From: Pyrrhosoma nymphula
Taxonomy: Eukaryota > Arthropoda > Insecta > Odonata > Coenagrionidae
Direction of reading: 5' to 3'
Assembly (NCBI GenBank): GCA_963573305.1
Contig: OY754338.1
Location: 46,093,531 to 46,157,530, forward strand
Length of the DNA: 64,000 nt
The notes beneath the pieces are model-generated. The model was not told the origin of the DNA and did no database searches. It was given only the letters and a program-made list of their open reading frames with translations. This document shows positions 12,601 through 23,165 of this stretch, piece after piece (positions within the stretch are counted from its first letter, which is position 1; every line of letters begins with the position of its first letter). A program made the position numbers and the translations under genes.

Positions 12601-13190
12601 TTTAATCTCGGATGAGTGCAGCGGGAGTTGGAAGTGGGGGAAGCTGTGAGTGAGAAGACAAGAGGAAAGAAATTGTGGAGGCGGAAGCGATGGTGTCAAA
12701 AGCCATTTCTACCGAAATATACGCCCACTATTGGTTGGGTTGGAAAGGGAAAAGAAAAGGTGATAGATGGCAAGGTGTAAGGGGTGGAGGCTCAGGAAAG
12801 GTCGACCACGACTGGAGAGGGTTTGGGGGGGGGGGGCAGGGTTTTGGAAGGCATGCGTGAGCGGAAAGAATGCCGGGAAAACAAAAAAAAAAAACGTCGA
12901 AAGTGAAAGCACCAGTTGGAGAGAGGGGAGCCTTTTGGAGGGGGAATATGGCACGTTTGATTTTTTTAATATTATCATTTTTTACTTCTTCATTTTTCCT
13001 CTGGGTTGAAGGAGAAGGTGCGGGACGCCCTTTGAGGAATGTTTTGCGAGGGTGGTTGGTGCCAAGGCGTGAATAAGTGCATCATAGGGGTTTTGTATCG
13101 CACAATTTGGTGATACTGTCTTTTCATATGTGAGGGAAGGATCTGAGGAAAGCGTACTTGGAGTGATAGGGTCCACTTAGTCAGGAAATT
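12600..13190. other. G/A-rich block with a G12 run
   Basis: The plus strand is strongly purine-rich, with a run of 12 G at 12825-12836 flanked by other G-triplets (from about 12818 to 12841). That arrangement fits a possible G-quadruplex. Overlapping frames on both strands are low-complexity products of the composition rather than genes. Confidence 0.4.
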
Positions 13191-13304
13191 ATAAAGTGGG
13201 GCAGTAGTTACGCGTAACTTTAGTATAAGAGGTTATCGGAGGCGTCACTTTGTGAAAATTTCTAACCTTCCCGATAAACAACAATAACTTTGTACTATTT
13301 GTAC

Positions 13305-13419
13305 ACTTATTTTATTATCCTACCTAGGTTTCAACACAACAATGCCATTATCAAGTTCATTGTTATCTTGATGATGACAAAAGTGTATTGAAACCTTGGT
13401 TTGTGAGTAAATAAAGTAA
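13305..13419. repeat. Imperfect hairpin repeat (GATGATG...GAAACC class)
   Basis: The left arm at 13305-13355 contains CCTAGGTTTCAACACAACAA. The right arm at 13366-13419 contains CTTGATGATGACAAAAGTG, then TTGAAACCTTGG, then a TAAATAAAGTAAA end. The arms are imperfect reverse complements separated by about 10 bp. Right-arm order is GATGATG, a short variable piece, GAAACC, then an A/T-rich end. The repeats at 22247, 29443, 46735 and 63030 have the same order. Confidence 0.6.
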
Positions 13420-14870
13420 ATGCGAAAAGAGTAGAAAGTTATTATGTTACATCATGAGCATAACTTAGGGTTACACACCACAGCGGGAAAAGGAACTGAC
13501 GTCCGCCTATGGCCTATGAAGGACTCTTTGGTATCAGAATCAATTATCTACGGCGTGATATTATTATATGGAAGACTCTCCTAACACGGATAAATTATAA
13601 TTAGTAATTTTTACGAACTATTAAGCATCGAAACCGATCAGGTACCAATAAAAAAACCGTCAGTAAGTTTACGATACTACCGCAGGATCCGTTTGAGAAT
13701 CTTTAAACTAAAAGTTTACCCTGCTGAATCTAGTACACTCACTATGATTTCAATACGGAAAAGTAAGACGATGGGAAAGATATAGAAAAGTACTCCGACA
13801 AGGTACTGCTGATAGGTGGTGTGTTAGTGTTCTGTGATTGTCCCAGACGCGGGATCCTATTCACGTAAACACTCTGAGTATACGATATATCTCGTGACCA
13901 TAACCCCGGTATCCTAAATGAGGCCCCCAAACAGTCTAGTGAAGTATTCAATTGTTGGGTTTAGGGAATTTGGTCTTGTAGTTGGTCACTGGCGAGGAGT
14001 AAGTTTGACCGTAAACCATTACAGCTAAGTTAATCCAGAATTACTTTAGTTTCTGGCATATGGCTGATCGCACGTGTGATGCTAAAACGTTTTTATGGTC
14101 ATTCGAGTGTTTTACCCTTGATTTCCTACGTTATGGTGTTCGTAAGCGAAAAAAGCAAAATACAGTTAAAATCCATTCAATTTTCCATTTTCAACCTTAA
14201 TTTAACCTTCAAGCCTATTTACCTAGAATTATTTTCTATATTAATGTATAAATGTATGTGCTGCGTGACGTGCCATACAGCAATTAGAAGTGACTCTCCT
14301 CATTACAATCACCCCCTTAAGAGAAGCACGAATGCTGATTCGTGATTCACTCTTAAACACAGAAGAAATTCACCACAAAAAAACCATCGTCCGGTCGGTA
14401 GGTGAGATTCTAGTTTCGATTTCCTTGCTTCATACTAAGTTAGCTTATCACTAAATCAAACGTAGAGAGCGAATTAGCTGAGGGCGAACACAAGGGGAGT
14501 TTTCAACCCTTTCAACAAAAAGGGAAAAATTGTTGAACTTTCATAGCGACGAGGTTCAGCTTTTGACATATTCTAATTCAGCATGATGATAACAGACGTG
14601 TCAACATTTTTTATTTTGAGCCATATTAACGGCATTTTTAAGGGTTAAAAAACTTTTGAGGATCCTGAACGTCGTGCGTCAAAGGTAAGACTGTGTTGTA
14701 CGGATTACCTGCGTTAAAGGAAATTCCCACATCGATTTTTATGACATAATTAAATATCCGGAATTTCCTTTCTGTTAAGGCCCTGATTTCAAGTGATTAA
14801 CCTATTTAAAAGTCATCTCAAAGGCTTCAATCGCTTTAGTCACTTTCAGAATAATATTAAGTGCGTATAT
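13420..14870. other. No gene recognised
   Basis: AT-rich with scattered short frames. Nothing supported. Confidence 0.4.
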
Positions 14871-14879
14871 CCAACAGAA

Positions 14880-14950
14880 AATGTGTATATAATTGAAATT
14901 CAGTTTGTTTGAACGTTGTGCACTTCCACACCCTTTGACAGATCGGTACA
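14880..14950 (+). repeat. Dispersed repeat, copy 1 (mate at 62165)
   Basis: ATTGAAATTCAGTTTG, then a few changed bases, then CACTTCCACACCCTTTGACA. The segment at 62165-62230 matches with substitutions: ATTGAAATTCTGTTTG, then TTCCACGCCCCTTGA. Family unknown; no coding content. Confidence 0.45.
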
Positions 14951-15067
14951 AAATTTGGTAAACATGTTTTGTGCAAGTTATAAGGATTAAAAGCTATATT
15001 AGATAGGTCCCGAGGCGCTTATTTTCTTCAACACGTATAATGCCACGATTTACTTAAAATATTTTCA

Positions 15068-15172
15068 TGGGGGCGATATTCCACAGTGGAGAAATCATTC
15101 GCCTTGTCCGGGAATATTACAGTAATGTGCACTTGCGGGTGACTCCGTACAAGGTTATACCGTAGCAAGTCT
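15068..15172. mobile_element. SINE fragments in inverted order, head deleted
   Basis: GCGATATTCCACAGTGGAG and AAATCATTCGCCTTG, followed by TCCGGG, match the minus orientation of the SINE tail and the start of its head. They are followed directly by GTGCACTTGCGGGTGACTCC, which is the tail end in plus orientation. The simplest reading is a head-to-head pair that lost most of its centre and of the right unit. Confidence 0.5.
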
Positions 15173-15447
15173 CAGTATCCTCATGCCTTTGTGTTTTCAA
15201 GGGGGAAAACATGCATATTAATGTTAAAACAAACTCTAGAAGTGCGTCGCAAATTGCGAGTAGCAGTGAAGCCACTATTGGCACAAAACATTGGTCTCAT
15301 TCCAAGTTCCCGGAGGTTCCTAGCACCGTAAGTGAAGCTTTTCGATTGTGCATACCCCCCAAGGAAATGACGTGATGGTTAATCAATGCATGCCTTCATT
15401 TTCAAATTTACTCGTGAGAGTTATCCAACATTTCGACTTTCGAGCAT

Positions 15448-15690
15448 TCAAATAGAGAAATTTCGATGAGTGAGCGGGTAAGAGATAGAGAGGGGATCGA
15501 GAAACAGAGGGAGAGTGCGGAAGAGGCGATGAAGCGGGGCTTTCGAGGGGATGGACTTTACACGAGGGGGCCCAACTCGGAAGGGGGCAGGGCTATAATG
15601 TGGATCGATAAAGAGGGGAGAAAGAGGTTGGTTGTCCGGGGCGATAGGGAAGGAAGGCAAAGGGCGAGAGAGTGGTGAGCTAGTGGTCAT
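15448..15690. other. Purine-rich GC patch
   Basis: The plus strand has long G/A-rich runs, so both strands stay open by composition (frames of 70-80 codons). No protein family is recognisable. It lies next to the 3' end of LINE A copy 3, but I cannot show that it belongs to that element. Confidence 0.35.
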
Positions 15691-15704
15691 GAGAGTTGGG
15701 CCGT

Positions 15705-16260
15705 GCGATTATTTCTACTAAGGTGATCTAACGGTTAACGTAGGTTTTAAAAGAAGTGAGTAGAAATACCCTAAGTTTTCACATGCACTGGGCCCTATCT
15801 ACCTACAATATTTTTTCTTCATCTCAGAATACGTCCTACATCACTTCATTCCACCCATTAAACCTCTTCTCTTTCTTCCGCATCCCCGCTAAATTACATC
15901 CCCCATCCAACATCACGGTCTTATACAACCCTTCACTCATAATTACCTCTTCTAACCACATATTTGCCTCCTCCTAATTCCATCCAGATGTTTTCTTTCC
16001 TCACCAGAAGTTTCTTTTCCTCACATACCAACTCCTCGTTTGTCTTCCTTTCCAACCAACAGAACTTTTACATTACCCTCCACAGCCAAATCTCGAGCGC
16101 CTTCAACCCATTCTCGTCTTCTTTTCACGGAGTCCACATTTCTGCCACATACAACGCTACACTTCATATGAAACTCCTCAAAAGCGTCTTCTTTATATCC
16201 AAATCCAAGGTCCCCAACATCAGCTGCCTCCTACAGCTGAATGCTTCTTTTGTTTGAGCA
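15705..16260 (-). mobile_element. LINE family A, copy 3: RT C-terminal fragment
   Basis: On the minus strand the order is EAFSCRRQLMLGTLDL, KKTLLRSFI, a stop, SVALYVAEMWT, LKALEIWLWR, RKTNEELV and a degraded tail. These correspond to the segments seen in copies 1 and 2. Copy 3 retains the VALYVAEMWT to LKALEIWLWR block that copy 1 has lost. Several in-frame stops and frame changes make it non-functional. The 3' region includes TTAACCGTTAGATCACCTTA (plus strand 15721-15740 is the complement), equivalent to the AACCGGTAGATT ending of the other copies. Short frames on the plus strand here (15756-16257) are shadows. Confidence 0.85.
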
Positions 16261-16803
16261 TATCTTTCAAAACTCAGAAGAAAAATCTTATTTACAAGGA
16301 CAGTCAGCTTCATTATGGGGTTGAATGTAGCCTAAAGCCAATTTATTTCTCATTTTCTGAAATACCTCCTTCCTTAGATAGTCTTAGCATTGAGTTCAAT
16401 TTCATTCGAATTGACTCGGTTTTGGAGATATTTAAACGAAAGAAAAGAAGAGACTTTTCCCTTTAATTCAGCATGCTGCAATTGACTCACGGTGCTACTG
16501 TACGAGCCCAATCATAATGAATAAAGCAGCCAACGCAGCGGTCGGAGGAGGCGACCGACAACCGAGATTGTTTGTGCCATTGGAAACAGGTTGATTAGTT
16601 TCTTGTTACGGATTATTTAGGGAAAAGTGGGAACTAAGTGGGAAAGTGGAGAGAAACCCTGTGTTGGCATTAGCTTCCTCTACACAAAAGGCACCAAAGG
16701 GACCACTCTTTAACGTCTCAGCCGACGCAACGGAAGGAGAACTATACTTGAGGCGCGATACACAAATTACAGAAGTAGGTTAATGAATTTCGCTAAAAAT
16801 CTT

Positions 16804-16880
16804 TGGCAATATCGGGATTTGTTACCGAATCCTTCACGATGGGAAGCCAGTACTCTAGCCATCTCACCAACCCATGCCCT
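16804..16880 (-). mobile_element. Second SINE type: tRNA-derived head fragment
   Basis: The minus strand reads GGTTGGTGAGATGGCTAGAG, then TACTGGCTTCCCATCGTGAA, then a degraded B box (GGTAACAAATCCC). This order (D-arm with A box, anticodon-arm-like piece, T-arm) is that of a tRNA, and the head differs from that of the other SINE units in the window. The T-loop is altered, so a functional tRNA is unlikely. A weaker relative may lie at about 21570-21625 on the minus strand. Confidence 0.5.
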
Positions 16881-17104
16881 ACCAGTAAGCTGGAGGGGTT
16901 AGCTAGATCTCAGAAGAAAGGTAGGCGGGAGGGAGCCAGATTCTTTTCTTGTTTTAATTTTTACGGACTGTATTGGCCGTCTCAAAAATGTATTTAAAAA
17001 GGTTAAGTTTTTTGACACCATGGCGTGTTATAAGTTCAAGAGAACTAAAACTGGGCACTTGATCAAGGGTTTTTTCCTTAATGGTACAGAAAATGTATGC
17101 GTAG

Positions 17105-17270
17105 GTAATTAAAAACAGAAATTTAGTTGACGCTTTACAAATTGGTGGAAGTAAGAAGCGGTAGTATTATACGGTAGCGAGATGTGGGTTCTCTCAAAGA
17201 GTAACAGAAAAAATCAACCAGCTGTAATGAAGTTCCTAAGAACAGTAGAAGGTGGCATATTACAAAATGT
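17105..17270 (+). mobile_element. LINE fragment C: RT C-terminal piece
   Basis: One frame gives VVLYGSEMWVLSKSNRKNQP and then AVMKFLRTVEGG. LYGSExW followed by a K/R-rich linker and an AxMKFLR block is characteristic of the region after the RT core in non-LTR elements. The wording differs from families A and E, so this is a third LINE lineage. It is only about 55 residues long. Confidence 0.7.
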
Positions 17271-17289
17271 GATTAAAATGCTCCCAAAA

Positions 17290-17850
17290 CTGCAAAACTC
17301 GAAATCCACATATGGACATCATATTTAGCCTAACCAATGAAATGAAGATAAACAAGAATGAGAGATCCAGAGGGGTTGGAGGGTTAAAAACTGATGTAGA
17401 GCAGGGGGTGCAGAGGCTCCGAGTTGAGCCGTCGAGACCGGAAGAGGGTCCTGGAGAACTCCGGGTACACATTTTGAGCGTACCTTGCCCTTCTTCTTGC
17501 CATGTCGTCCGCAACCACGCCTCATGCACCCCTTCTCTCCCCCCTCACCTCCCCTCCCGGAAAGGTATTCACCCCCGAGCTCGTGAAAGGAGTCGAGAGA
17601 TATTAATGGCCGGGCATGCGCACAACTCAAAACAGCATAATTAATGTTCCGAGGCGGTTGTCATGGGGACCAGGGTGCAAAAATATTTATCCTGCTGGAG
17701 GTGCGGCGATGACGCCCAAAACAATTTGAGCGAAAGGTTGAGAAAGCAAGAGAATGGGGAGAGGCTATTACGTCCGTCCGCAGTCTCTCTTGTTCGCCAA
17801 AACCAGCCTAATATCCTTACCAAATTGGATCCGCCGAGAGATATTTAAAA
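17290..17850. other. GC-rich patch with long chance frames
   Basis: Frames of up to 110 codons overlap on both strands (17312-17644 plus, 17325-17630 minus). Their mutual overlap, biased composition and lack of any motif argue against genes. A regulatory role cannot be judged from sequence alone. Confidence 0.35.
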
Positions 17851-18164
17851 ATGGCGCCAATAAATTGGTTGTAAAACGAGTAAACACGCTCGTTTAGAGC
17901 CAAATACTGTTGTGGAGTTTTACTAAGGAAAATAGGCCGCAATATACCACGGGATGACGCTAGATGGACACTTGGGTGTGACTTACACCTCTACATATGA
18001 AATATGAGCAGACCATTCCGTCATTCGGAAATCTCCAATGTATGACAGGCGATTGAAATTCAACGTGTAACGTGTTTTTAACAAACGTACATAATTGGTA
18101 TAAGATTCCAATCCTGCGATTGCACAAATGATATGGTACGCAGTCACGCGCATGGTTGCGAAGA

Positions 18165-18402
18165 TATACACCAAAGACAGAGAAATTCGCCGTGAAAAAA
18201 TCATTTGACTTGACCGGGATTCAAACCCGGATCTCCCAATTGCCGGTCAGGAGTGTTAACCAGCTACAAAACCAAGCCATCTTAATAGTGTAACTGGCAA
18301 ATACACGAGGCTGGAAATTGGGAGATCCGGGTTCGAATCCCGGTCAAATAAAATTATTTTTTCATGGCGAATTTCACCATCTTTGGTGTTTATTGGCATA
18401 AG
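18165..18402. mobile_element. tRNA-derived SINE palindrome, two units head to head
   Basis: The left unit (about 18165-18280, minus) and the right unit (about 18282-18402, plus) are near mirror copies. Each has a tRNA-like head with the B box GGGTTYGAATCCCGGTCAA, then TTATTTTTTCAYGGCGAATT, then a tail with a TTTGGTGT block. On the minus strand, positions 18207-18278 fold into a tRNA-like shape. It has a 7-bp acceptor stem (GGCTTGG with TCAAGTC, two G-U pairs), a 5-bp T-stem (CCGGG/CCCGG) and an anticodon arm CTCCT/GGGAG with an oversized loop of about 10 nt. Pol III box elements are recognisable, but the large loop makes a working tRNA unlikely. Confidence 0.8.
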
Positions 18403-18729
18403 AATTTTGGAAAATAGACAATTGAAGAACATGTCTCGTTTGAGCCAGGTCACATAGTTAGCTTAATGGAACGGAAAATCCTGGCCAAAGAAATGCTTAA
18501 TTTCCATAGAATCGCCAGAGAAGCAGTGGAAATATTAAAAGGAGCAAAATATATGAACAGGGGGGACAGCTACACACATTATAACACTTGGAAGCATGTA
18601 TTCCAACCGCCAACAACAAACCCACATCCACACGGCTGGAGGCGACGGGAAATGACAAGCAATTGAATAGAGCCGCAGCCGTACTGACACCTCCGTGAAC
18701 GTGTAGAAATAGCGGCCTCTGGAAAGTTA

Positions 18730-18790
18730 CCTCCACTTCAGCCTGGCCTGAGGACGACTGCAGTAGTGGAGGTGAAACGTCACCATCATA
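18730..18790 (+). repeat. CTGAGGA...GAAACGTC motif with flanking stem
   Basis: ACCTCCACT (18730-18738) pairs with AGTGGAGGT about 25 nt downstream. Between and after them lie CCTGAGGACGACTGCAG and GTGAAACGTCACC. The order CTGAxGA, hairpin, GAAAC, GTC is the one noted for the other hairpin repeats here. No coding content. Confidence 0.4.
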
Positions 18791-18967
18791 ATGCCAACGC
18801 GGAGGAAACTCTAATACCTACCCAATTCATCTGGAGGCCGCGAAAACCTTCGTCAGAAACTTCCTTAGTTGGAGTTTTAGAGACTTGCGTATTTTTATTG
18901 AAAACATATCTGGTTCCATATTTTTCGGGGACTTCTGTCACGTGGTGATTATTACGGACAACGTTTC

Positions 18968-19038
18968 TTCTCCTATCCTGTAGGCATCTTTAGGTGGCGG
19001 ATCTTCGACCTGAATAAACATCCAGGATAGGAGAACAG
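18968..19038. repeat. Short inverted repeat
   Basis: TTCTCCTATCCTG near 18970 and CCAGGATAGGAGAA near 19022 are reverse complements over about 13 bp with roughly 40 bp between them. Family unknown. Confidence 0.5.
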
Positions 19039-19262
19039 TTTTCCGCAAGAGAAACCACGGGACGGGAGTACCGGAGGAAGATAGAACCACTAAAACACGT
19101 TACAAAAGCTTTAGATACACTTCTATACCTATTAGCGAACTACTAATTTATTTACGACAATAGAAATATATGAACAACCAGTTTATCATTTAAAGTAGCA
19201 AACGTATTAAATACACATAATTGTAACATAACATTGACATTATATGAACAAATTAAATTAGA

Positions 19263-19585
19263 TCTAACCTTTCGTTAATTTGTAGGTATATCGTCCAATT
19301 TTTAATGTGAAGCTGCAATCTTTCTTTACGTACAAATACCTAAGCAATATCACAGACAGCATTAAAGAAATATATCAAAACCGACTAATTTTGTAGCAAA
19401 AAAATTTTTATGGTATAAATTTGGATATTTGAAGTCAAGGCACTCCATATCAGTAGTTTTCCATCATTTATTCTACATTCGTCTCTTATTGCGTTGAGGT
19501 GCTTCTACATACAGCAAAGTTGCAGCCTCACATTAAATATAAAATCGTTAACTGTAAGATGAACTATTTGTCGAAAGGATAGACT
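19263..19585. repeat. Possible foldback element, degraded
   Basis: AATGTGAAGCTGCAATCTTT (about 19302-19321) is an imperfect complement of the stretch with TTGCAGCCTCACATT at about 19521-19535. The outer parts both contain a CCTTTCG-type block in opposite orientation. Total length would be about 320 bp with poorly preserved arms of 70-80 bp. Confidence 0.35.
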
Positions 19586-19589
19586 AATG

Positions 19590-21790
19590 TTTCATAAAAT
19601 ACCAAGGGTTAGTTACATTGTTATGTTTTTTTCATATGATTGTTACTTAATTACATTCTTAAAATAGTAGTACATTGCATTCCATCCTTTCGTCAAATTT
19701 CGTACAATACCAATGGTATGGAATGCTTTTTAGAAGACTTCTTTTTGATGTAGTACATCACTACATAGACTAGTCCAATGTAAGTTCAATACTTTTCTCA
19801 AAGGAAAAAATACAGGTCACCCAGGACTTCTATGACTTCTATTGACTCTTCCACTGGTTTAACACGGGCCAAATTCTGCTATTTCACGTAAAGAACACGT
19901 TCGGAGCGTGAGAGTCCCATAAGAGAAAAGATCGTGACAAGCCATTGATTAGGTCTTCAGTTCTTGGTCGTTGTTAGTTTTACCTCTCTTCTTCAATGAA
20001 CCCAATCGAAATAAACGATGGCGGTGAAATGGAATTTTTCTCGGAATCCCTAGACGGATCATGACCCTTTCCAAGGTAGACGTAACCCTAGCAATTCTTC
20101 CGGGACTCTCAACATTTCATTTTTTTCCAATAGAGGACTAAATCTACCACGAGATTGCGGTGAAAAGTAAACAAAAGCAATAAAAAGGCAAGGATGGTTT
20201 AAAATAATGTAGCCCAGCTCTCTAAGGGTTATTGCGTCACCTGATATCAACAGAATATATTGATTGATATTGAGATAATATGCCATCACAGTTATTTATA
20301 CACATAGCCTTTTTATGAAGAAAATATGTATTATGTAGGAAGTATTATGAAGAAAAAAGGTTTAATAAATAAAAAGATTACACAGACGCAAATGTTGCAT
20401 TTTTCCGATAGCTCAGGACTACATTATTATTACATTCTATCTATCACCATCAGTTTTTGGAAACACTATCATGCATAAACGTTTGAAATTAAATTAGAAT
20501 TTTTACTGCTTTAACTTCCTCACAAAACAAAATAAGTAGGGAAATATTAGTCTCAAAATTATAAACATTGCTGATGATATAATTATGGTTTGATAATATC
20601 GGGGCAGTTCGAATCCTTGGTATCACGATTTTATGAATTACACAAAAGTTGCTGCCCTCAACTAGAAATGTTTGCAATTGAATTATCCGCATCGAGACCA
20701 ATAAACAGGTGATGAACGATTCCCGATTGATTACATGTAATAGCCAAAACTAGATGATGCGGATGGAGTCATTGAACATTTAGTGATAGATTACAGTAAG
20801 GGGTGGACAGCTTAATGACGCGAAATAAAAAAAATAGAACCGCGAAATATAACCCCGAAACACTTAACCAAGTGCTTTGAGATTATTTAAAATTAAAGAA
20901 TTTGAATTATTCACAATAAAAAGGACAATGCAAGAGTTTCAATGGGAGCCAAGGGAGCAATGAGAAAAGGAATGTAGTTCCACAGCGATTAAACCCACGA
21001 AGGCGAACGACGGTCGACGAGAAATTAAATTAAAGAGACCATGCCCGTGGCCATGAATTTGCGTGCGTTTGACTTAAGAGAGTTAGTACAAGTTTTATAT
21101 TCAAACAGACAGAACCAGCAGTAGAAAATGGGGTAACAAGTGGAATTAGAAGCGGAAACTAGCCGTAAAACTATATAGTTCCATTTCAATTTAGCATAGC
21201 TATGTTTATTCCGTATCAAATTACACGCAATGGATCGAAGTAAAACCGCTATCCCCATCCGCATAAAAATCGCCCGCATCTCTCACTGGCCTTAGACTAA
21301 TGCATCGAGTGACTTAAAATATTAAAAACAACTTGAATATTTTCTTCAGGAATGTTTGGGTAACTATAGAGCCTCACGATAAACTGAAAGTCACAAATTT
21401 CATACTGCATTTGACGTCCCACTAAATCAAAAACATTGTATTCAAATTTTTTTCGCTTAGCACACTGCATTTCGTTTTGTAGATGATGGAAGAAATACCG
21501 ACATCGAGACGCTCTCTACGTCAATTGTCTCTATAAGAGAAAACATCGGAATGACAGTGGAAATCTCCGCTACTGCCCGGATCCGAGACCAGGCCTGTAC
21601 ACTCTACCAACCCCATCCCCTTCCATTGGGCCCTATAATTTTTTCATGGATTTGTATTCCACGCTCGTAGTCATATGCGATAAGGATTTCATTCAACATC
21701 ATGCGAAATCACCGCAGAAACAAAATTGCTAGCAAAATATAAAGCTGTTCATTTTCCCTAGAAGTGCAAACCTTAGACGATAGATTCAAA
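19590..21790. other. No gene recognised
   Basis: AT-rich with frames up to 84 codons on the minus strand and no family resemblance. Nothing supported apart from a weak tRNA-like stretch at 21570-21625. Confidence 0.4.
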
Positions 21791-21796
21791 GAACTG

Positions 21797-21850
21797 CGGA
21801 ACTGGCCGCGCAGTAACTTTAACGGAGTCACCCACTGGTGGTAATCTCTA
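21797..21850 (-). mobile_element. SINE tail fragment
   Basis: AACTGGCCGCGCAGTAAC followed by TTTAACGGAGTCACCC matches the tail end of the tRNA-headed SINE in minus orientation (compare 7330-7370 and 32192-32225). The head is missing. The GCGGCC block also occurs in opposite orientation at 47508-47530. Confidence 0.55.
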
Positions 21851-22029
21851 GACTATTGTCTAACAATTGTGAGAATTTCACACAATTCTTAGAGGATAGT
21901 CAAGAGAATACTACCCTACTCAATATTATTGACTCTCATCACCATAGAAGTCCGATCTCACACATCTAAATGCTACTTGCAAGCCACTCTGTGAGATAAA
22001 AATATTATTTTAAATATTTTTTTCCTAAA

Positions 22030-22675
22030 TTAAAAAAATGTGACGAGTTTTAGGTGCGGTATTCGAAATCCTGACAAAATTGTATTGAAATGAGTTTTTT
22101 TCCCGAGTTTTGGACTCGGCGTGAGATGATAGTCGTAAGCTACAATTATACCAATAACAAATGTATTATTTCGCGTTTAGAAGAAAATCTGTGCATATGT
22201 AATCGAGTTATTACGAAACATATGTCATGTGCCACAAGGCTACGTGAGAATATCCTACTTTTCCACAAATTTAATTTAAACAACAACGCATTTCGATGCC
22301 TTTTAACATCATCATCACGTAATTTTTATCACCATACGTAAGCGTAATTTAGCGTATTGTGATAAGCATTACATGAAGATGATGTTATAAGACCTCGATA
22401 AGCGTCGTTTTCTTAAGTAAATTTGTGGAAAGGTTCGACATTCTTATACTATTTCCAGTATGAACTTCCACAATTTAACGCATGATTCCGTGAATTATAC
22501 TCGGCTACGTGCCTTTGGCAAATCAATATCATTAAATTCTGTCAAAATCAAGACTGTATGATGCTATTTTTTTACTTTTATCTATAGTTCTCACTAATGA
22601 GAACACGTATGCAAATTTTCACGGAAATTTGTACGTAAAAATTACATCAATCACCTTAATAATATACGAGATTAT
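22030..22675 (+). repeat. Dispersed repeat D, copy 1, interrupted by a foldback insertion
   Basis: Compared with 39186-39553, shared blocks appear in order: GTGCGGTATTCGAAAT-type start, AAATGTATTATTTCGCGTTT, AAGAAAATCT, then CGTATGCAAATTTTCA and TTGTACGTAA near the end. The copy here is longer because the hairpin element at 22247-22447 sits inside it. The ending (ATGCAAA, then TTCA, then AAATTTGTACG) resembles RTE-type 3' untranslated regions, but no coding sequence is present. Confidence 0.55.
22247..22447. repeat. Foldback element nested in repeat D
   Basis: The left arm 22247-22336 and right arm 22353-22447 are imperfect reverse complements. The outer ends share TTTCCACAAATTTA, and the inner parts share a stretch of the form ACATCATCWTCAYGTAAT. 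The left arm read on the minus strand gives TGATGATGTT, a short hairpin piece, ATCGAAATGCGTTG, then a T/A-rich end. That is the same order as in other hairpin repeats of this window. The spacer between arms is about 16 bp. No ORF. Confidence 0.65.
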
Positions 22676-22834
22676 TTTCAATACGATGAGGCCAATTTCG
22701 CAGAATTATATGAGAAACGATACCTCGCTCAAACTACTCTTTAACTGTATTATTTGCTTATCAAATTCGCTTCACCGCGGCATCGCCTACAGGCAGGAGG
22801 CTGTGAATAGGATCCCTTTTCTTCGTTAGGGACA

Positions 22835-23165
22835 TTTATCCTCCCTCCCCCCCGGTCTTTTCTCTTCTCTCGCCCATCCTTTTATTCTCACTGCCTCTCC
22901 CATCACCCTCCTCCGGCTGTTCCCTTACGTCCCCAGCACCCCTCCCTCCTTTCACCTCTCCCTCCCACTTCCACCGGGGACCTCCAAAAATAAAGAGCCA
23001 CTGGGGAACTCTGTTCGTTCCGAATTGGTATGGCTGCCGCTCAGGAGAGGAGGTGAGGTGAGGGGAGGTATGGGGAGGTAAGGGGAAGAGGAGGACGGCA
23101 GGGAAGGGGGAGGAGCTAGGGGGAAGGAGGTGGGCCCGTGGTGTAATATGGAGTGAGACGAACGG
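22835..23165. other. Pyrimidine-rich then purine-rich low-complexity tract
   Basis: On the plus strand 22835-22975 is dominated by C/T and 23037-23165 by G/A. The two frames of about 90-113 codons on the minus strand here are translations of this simple sequence, not credible proteins. C-runs near 22845 give G-runs on the minus strand. Confidence 0.55.

Noticed and set aside
15756..16257. Two plus-strand frames of 73 and 97 codons
   Set aside because: Shadows of the minus-strand LINE A copy 3.
21570..21625. tRNA-like stretch GGTTGGTAGAGTGTACAGGC on the minus strand
   Set aside because: The T-arm cannot be identified; resemblance to the head at 16804 is too short to call.
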